Made by a program: the position numbers and the translations under genes. A stretch of DNA of 64,000 nt from Martinezella tropici (lineage in GTDB: Bacteria; Pseudomonadota; Alphaproteobacteria; Rhizobiales; Rhizobiaceae), in contig NZ_QMKK01000054.1 in the NCBI RefSeq assembly GCF_003287875.1, forward strand, positions 310,001 to 374,000, read 5' to 3'. Numbering within the stretch: the stretch's first letter is position 1; the number at the start of each line of letters is the position of its first letter. Below are positions 61,211 through 64,000 of this stretch, in pieces. A model generated the notes under the pieces. It was given only the letters and a program-made list of their open reading frames with translations, did not search any database and had not been told where the DNA came from.

Positions 61211-62020
61211 ATGAGCCGACTGGATGGAAAATTCGCCGTCGTGACCGGCGGCACGCAAGGCCTGGGCGCGGAAGTTGCGCGCCTCTTTGCCGAACGGGGC
61301 GCCGCCGGCCTGACGATCTGCGGCCGCAGCACCGCCAAGGGCGAGGCCAAGGCGCGTGAGATAAGTGACCGCTATAAAATACCGGTCGCTTTCGTTGCCG
61401 CCGATCTGGGTCAAGTCGAAGATTGCCGTAAAGTCATCGCGACGGCGGTCGAAAAATTCGGCCGCACCGATGCCCTCGTCAATGTCGCCGCCATCACGGA
61501 CCGCGGCACCATTCTCGATACCGATCCAGGCCTGTTCGACCGGATGTTCGCGGTCAATGTGCGCGCACCCTTCTTCCTGATGCAGGACGCGATCAAGAAT
61601 ATGATCGCCAATGGCATCGAAGGCACGATCGTCAACATCTCCTCGATGTCGTCGATGGCCGGCCAGCCTTTCATCAGCGCCTATTGCTCCTCCAAGGGCG
61701 CGCTCGATACGCTGACGCGGAATACGGCCTTCGCGCTGCTCAGAAACCGCATCAGGGTCAATGCCCTCAACATCGGCTGGATGTCGAGCGATGGCGAGGA
61801 TCGCATTCAACGCGAATATCACGGCGCCGCGGAGGATTGGCTGGCAAAAGCCGCCGCCGAGCAACCCTTCGGCCGGCTGGTCGATCCGGCCGAGGTCGCG
61901 CGCGCCGTCGCCTTCCTGTCATCGGAGGAATCCGGCCTGATGACCGGCGCCACGATCAATTTCGATCAGTCGATCTGGGGCGCCTATGAAGGCTCGCCGC
62001 ATCCGCAGAAGGCGATGTAA
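61211..62020 (+). CDS. Short-chain dehydrogenase paired with the oxygenase
   Basis: A 269-residue SDR. It has TGGTQGLGAEVARLF near residues 12-26, the catalytic region NISSMSSMAGQPF and SAYCSSKGALD with tyrosine and lysine, and a long C-terminal tail ending SIWGAYEGSPHPQ, beyond the usual 250 residues. It follows the oxygenase gene by seven bases, so both probably act in one pathway. The cofactor loop has the RST pattern (CGRSTAKGE) after strand two, favouring NADP. The substrate is unknown. Confidence 0.85.
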   Translation: MSRLDGKFAVVTGGTQGLGAEVARLFAERGAAGLTICGRSTAKGEAKAREISDRYKIPVAFVAADLGQVEDCRKVIATAVEKFGRTDALVNVAAITDRGTILDTDPGLFDRMFAVNVRAPFFLMQDAIKNMIANGIEGTIVNISSMSSMAGQPFISAYCSSKGALDTLTRNTAFALLRNRIRVNALNIGWMSSDGEDRIQREYHGAAEDWLAKAAAEQPFGRLVDPAEVARAVAFLSSEESGLMTGATINFDQSIWGAYEGSPHPQKAM

Positions 62021-62070
62021 GCCATGGAGATTGGCGGGAGCGGCGACCCTCTCGCTGGCGGCAAGGGCGG

Positions 62071-62128
62071 AACTCCCCTTCTCCCCTCGGGGAGAAGGTG
62101 GCCCGAAGGGTCGGATGAGGGGCTCAAA
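62071..62128. repeat. Rhizobial palindromic repeat
   Basis: The 103-base gap between convergent genes contains CCTTCTCCCC-TC-GGGGAGAAGG, a perfect ten-base hairpin at 62077-62098, followed by TGGCCCGAAGGGTCGGATGA. This is the form of an interspersed palindrome widely seen in Rhizobium genomes. A shorter relative lies at 43542-43567. Confidence 0.65.
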
Positions 62129-63278
62129 AGCTCTTGATGGAACCGTCAGACCAGACCATTTTGCCGCCGCGGATCGTGCCGCGCACCCGCGGTATTCGGC
62201 CGCGCTCGGCGATGACCAGATCGGCGCGTAATCCTTCGGCGATGCGACCGCGGTCGTGTAAGCCGAGCGCCTTTGCTGGGTTGGCGCTTGCGAGCGTAGC
62301 GGAGGCGGGAAGGCCGCCCTTGCCGATTTCCGCAAGCGCGATCACGGCCGGCAGAATGGCCGATGGGTGATAGTCGCTGGCAAGAATATCGAGCATGCCG
62401 GCTTCATGGGCTTCCCGCGCGGATAGATTGCCCGAATAGGAAAGTCCGCGCAGCGCATTCGGCGCGCCCATGGCCGTTGCCAGCCCGAGCTGCCTCGCCT
62501 CTCTTGCCGTTGCGATATTGATCGGAAATTCGCTGATCGCAGCGCCGAGGCTGTGCAGAAGCGCCACCTTTTCGACAGTATCGTCGTCATGGGATGCCAG
62601 CACGACGCCATGCTCGCGCGCCAATTCCGACAGGCCGTTGATGATGTCCGTGCCGTCGCCATGTTCGGAGCGGGCAGCCATGCGCTGCTTCACGAGCTCG
62701 GCCGCTTGGGCCTCGCTGATCTTCCTTGCCTTCGCCGTGTTGGCGATGTGCAGTTCGATATCGCGGTATTGCCCTTGTCCCGGCGTGTGGTCCATGAGCG
62801 AGATCAAGTGGAGCGCACCGGCGTCGATCAGCGTCTTTGCCTCCGTCAAGGCGGGCAGGAAGGTGACTTCGAAGCGGCCATGGATGCGATGATCGATCAA
62901 AAGCTCTTCCCGCATCGATACGAGGGTCTGGATCATTGCATGGGTGTGCTCGATGGAGCGGACATGGCCGTAAGTTGCGGGTGTGAAGGCGACGGCGGCA
63001 TAGGCTGTCGTCACACCATTGGCGGCGAGCATTTTATCGAGATCGTAGACGCCGAGTTCGAGCGGCATGCGGACATTGACGCGCGGTTCCACGCATTTCT
63101 CGATCATGTCGCCATGCATGTCGACGAAACCGGGCAGGAGAAACCGGCCGCCGCCATCTATCTCCGCCCCTTGGACAGGCCGTTCGCTGATCTCGGCGAT
63201 CAACCCATTCTCGATCCTGATAGCGCCGCGTTCGATCACGCGGTCCTGCAATATAATTTCGAAATTACTCAGCCACAT
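62124..63278 (-). CDS. phnM: Alpha-D-ribose 1-methylphosphonate 5-triphosphate diphosphatase
   Basis: C-P lyase pathway hydrolase that removes pyrophosphate from the ribose-phosphonate triphosphate. The 384-residue amidohydrolase has LLPGFVDMHGDMIEKCVEPR with H55, the ISLMDHTPGQGQY stretch that marks PhnM, the ASHDDDTVEK motif and the late SDYHPSAILPAV. Length and motifs are normal, so the gene looks intact. It overlaps the end of a phnL remnant by 14 bases, the natural phnL-phnM order. No other intact phn gene is in the window. Confidence 0.94.
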   Translation of the reverse strand: MWLSNFEIILQDRVIERGAIRIENGLIAEISERPVQGAEIDGGGRFLLPGFVDMHGDMIEKCVEPRVNVRMPLELGVYDLDKMLAANGVTTAYAAVAFTPATYGHVRSIEHTHAMIQTLVSMREELLIDHRIHGRFEVTFLPALTEAKTLIDAGALHLISLMDHTPGQGQYRDIELHIANTAKARKISEAQAAELVKQRMAARSEHGDGTDIINGLSELAREHGVVLASHDDDTVEKVALLHSLGAAISEFPINIATAREARQLGLATAMGAPNALRGLSYSGNLSAREAHEAGMLDILASDYHPSAILPAVIALAEIGKGGLPASATLASANPAKALGLHDRGRIAEGLRADLVIAERGRIPRVRGTIRGGKMVWSDGSIKSF

Positions 63279-63603
63279 CGTCTTGCTCGTCCTCGATCTT
63301 GATGGCTTCCAGATGCAATTTCCGGTCGATCAATGCCTTTACATCACTCGGATGGTGAAAGACACCGATCATTGCAATGCCGGACACTTTAAGTTGCGCC
63401 AATCTTTCGACCAGCGCCTTGCGGGCAGCACGATCGGGCGATGCGGTGGGCTCGCCGAGCAGCAGCAGGCGCTGCGGCAGGATGAGCGCGGGGGCCAGAT
63501 TGACCTTCTGCTGCTCGCCACCCGAGAAGGTGGAGGGATAAGTCGACCAAAGCCGTTTCTTGACGCCGAAAGCGTCGAGCCAGTGCCGAGCCTGGGTCAG
63601 GGC
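63265..63603 (-). pseudogene. phnL: phnL remnant, C-terminal third only
   Basis: Translation of the minus strand gives about 112 codons that match the end of PhnL, the ATPase-like C-P lyase subunit. ARHWLDAFGVKKRLWSTYPS is followed by FSGGEQQKVNLAPALILPQR and then GVFHHPSDVKALIDRKLHL. An in-frame stop lies at 63604-63606, so no start, Walker A or N-terminal half remains. The Walker B aspartate is lost too: LLLLGEPTAS where relatives have DEPTAS. Just upstream a different frame starts MPEEKMMTEEKAGTPVSASH, which may be the old phnL start or a fragment of another gene, joined by a deletion. Confidence 0.8.
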
Positions 63604-63710
63604 TCAGCGCCTGCGCATGGCTATGGGATGCGCTGACCGGAGTGCCGGCCTTCTCCTCGGTCATCATCTTTTCCTCGGGCATTTGGCATTCGCGGGGCGA
63701 GTCTTTAAAT

Positions 63711-63739
63711 ATTCGAATGATGACTACATTCATTCGAAT
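63711..63739. promoter_or_regulatory. Perfect ten-base inverted repeat upstream of the phnL remnant
   Basis: ATTCGAATGA and its complement TCATTCGAAT are separated by nine bases; the right arm also lies in the palindrome CATTCGAATG at 63731-63740. It lies between the phn remnant and the kinase on the left-reading side and looks like an operator. The cognate regulator is unknown. Confidence 0.5.
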
Positions 63740-63794
63740 GAATTGTCCACGATGTTTTCAGATGTAGGAGCATTTTCTAAGGCGGCGCGAACTT

Positions 63795-64000
63795 TTAGTC
63801 ATCGCGCCGGCGCAGCCATTCCGCCGTGATGCGGCTTGCCTCTCGTGCGGCTGCCGCTGGCGCCCGCCCTTCCAACAAGGCAAAGAGAAAAGATCCCGCG
63901 AACCGGTCGCCGGCGCCGATCGTGTTCGCCGTGTCGACACGCTCGGTGGGTTCAATCTCAACAGGCTTTAAGCCGTCAAACAGGGTGATCGGACGCGCGC
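63795..64000 (-). CDS. PfkB-family sugar kinase, C-terminal part only
   Basis: The minus strand encodes the last 68 residues of a ribokinase-family kinase, which continues past the right edge. The ATP-site motif NTIGAGDRFAGSFLFALL contains the catalytic aspartate of GAGD. The visible end, AAAAREASRITAEWLRRRDD, is a typical helical tail. Substrate cannot be judged from this piece. Confidence 0.85.
   Translation of the reverse strand, partial: ARPITLFDGLKPVEIEPTERVDTANTIGAGDRFAGSFLFALLEGRAPAAAAREASRITAEWLRRRDD

Noticed and set aside
1..64000. tRNA, rRNA, CRISPR arrays, transposases, integrases or prophage genes.
   Set aside because: None could be found by reading both strands; toxin-antitoxin pairs and short palindromes are the only mobile-like features.

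Overview
The window looks like a chromosomal or chromid segment of a Rhizobiaceae-type alphaproteobacterium (Rhizobium/Agrobacterium/Sinorhizobium group). This is inferred from gene content, not from a database search: a ku-ligD end-joining pair, a membrane-bound urate oxidase with a cytochrome c tail, an allantoinase-OHCU decarboxylase fusion, many sugar and polyol ABC importers each with its own regulator, rhizobial-style palindromic repeats and GC-rich coding sequence. I see no rRNA, tRNA, CRISPR array, insertion sequence or phage gene.

Layout. 1-3432: ku and ligD. 3619-6639: an unknown membrane protein and an MFS exporter. 6900-20078: a purine degradation island with guanine deaminase, urate oxidase, a LysR regulator, hydroxyisourate hydrolase, xanthine dehydrogenase (xdhA, xdhB, xdhC), an allantoinase/OHCU decarboxylase fusion, ureidoglycolate lyase and a purine permease; a phd-vapC pair sits inside it. 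20488-21105: a toxin-antitoxin pair whose toxin is frameshifted. 21216-28627: an IclR regulator and bhcABCD of the beta-hydroxyaspartate cycle for glyoxylate, followed by a GAPDH paralogue and a hydratase. 28655-29048: two coupled small genes, the second broken.

29072-40660: a polyol locus. An ABC importer and an L-xylulose-reductase-like dehydrogenase read left; a tagatose 3-epimerase-like isomerase, a ROK regulator, a PfkB kinase, a GatZ-like epimerase and two polyol dehydrogenases read right. 41120-43498: a cyclopropane fatty acid synthase and an L,D-transpeptidase. 43588-52525: a second sugar locus with another epimerase, a LacI regulator, a ribose-type importer with two permeases, a FGGY kinase and a class II aldolase. 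52569-53215: parDE. 53345-55467: a two-component system. 55601-58829: an ankyrin protein, ureidoglycine aminohydrolase (allE), a LysE-type exporter and a GreA/GreB-like factor. 58885-62020: a LacI regulator, an Fe/2-oxoglutarate oxygenase and an SDR. 62124-64000: an intact phnM, a decapitated phnL and the end of a PfkB kinase.

How it fits together. Purine bases are deaminated and oxidised to urate, opened to allantoin and taken to ureidoglycolate, which AllA splits into urea and glyoxylate. The neighbouring bhc operon is predicted to turn glyoxylate plus glycine into oxaloacetate, so the first 28 kb can be read as a route from purine to the TCA cycle. The two sugar loci encode different logics: polyol to ketose to ketose-6-phosphate to fructose-6-phosphate, against ketose to ketose-1-phosphate to DHAP plus an aldehyde. 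The transported substrates cannot be fixed from sequence alone. The nearest thing to an undescribed system is the coupling of purine breakdown to the beta-hydroxyaspartate cycle, and the two sugar pathways with unassigned substrates.
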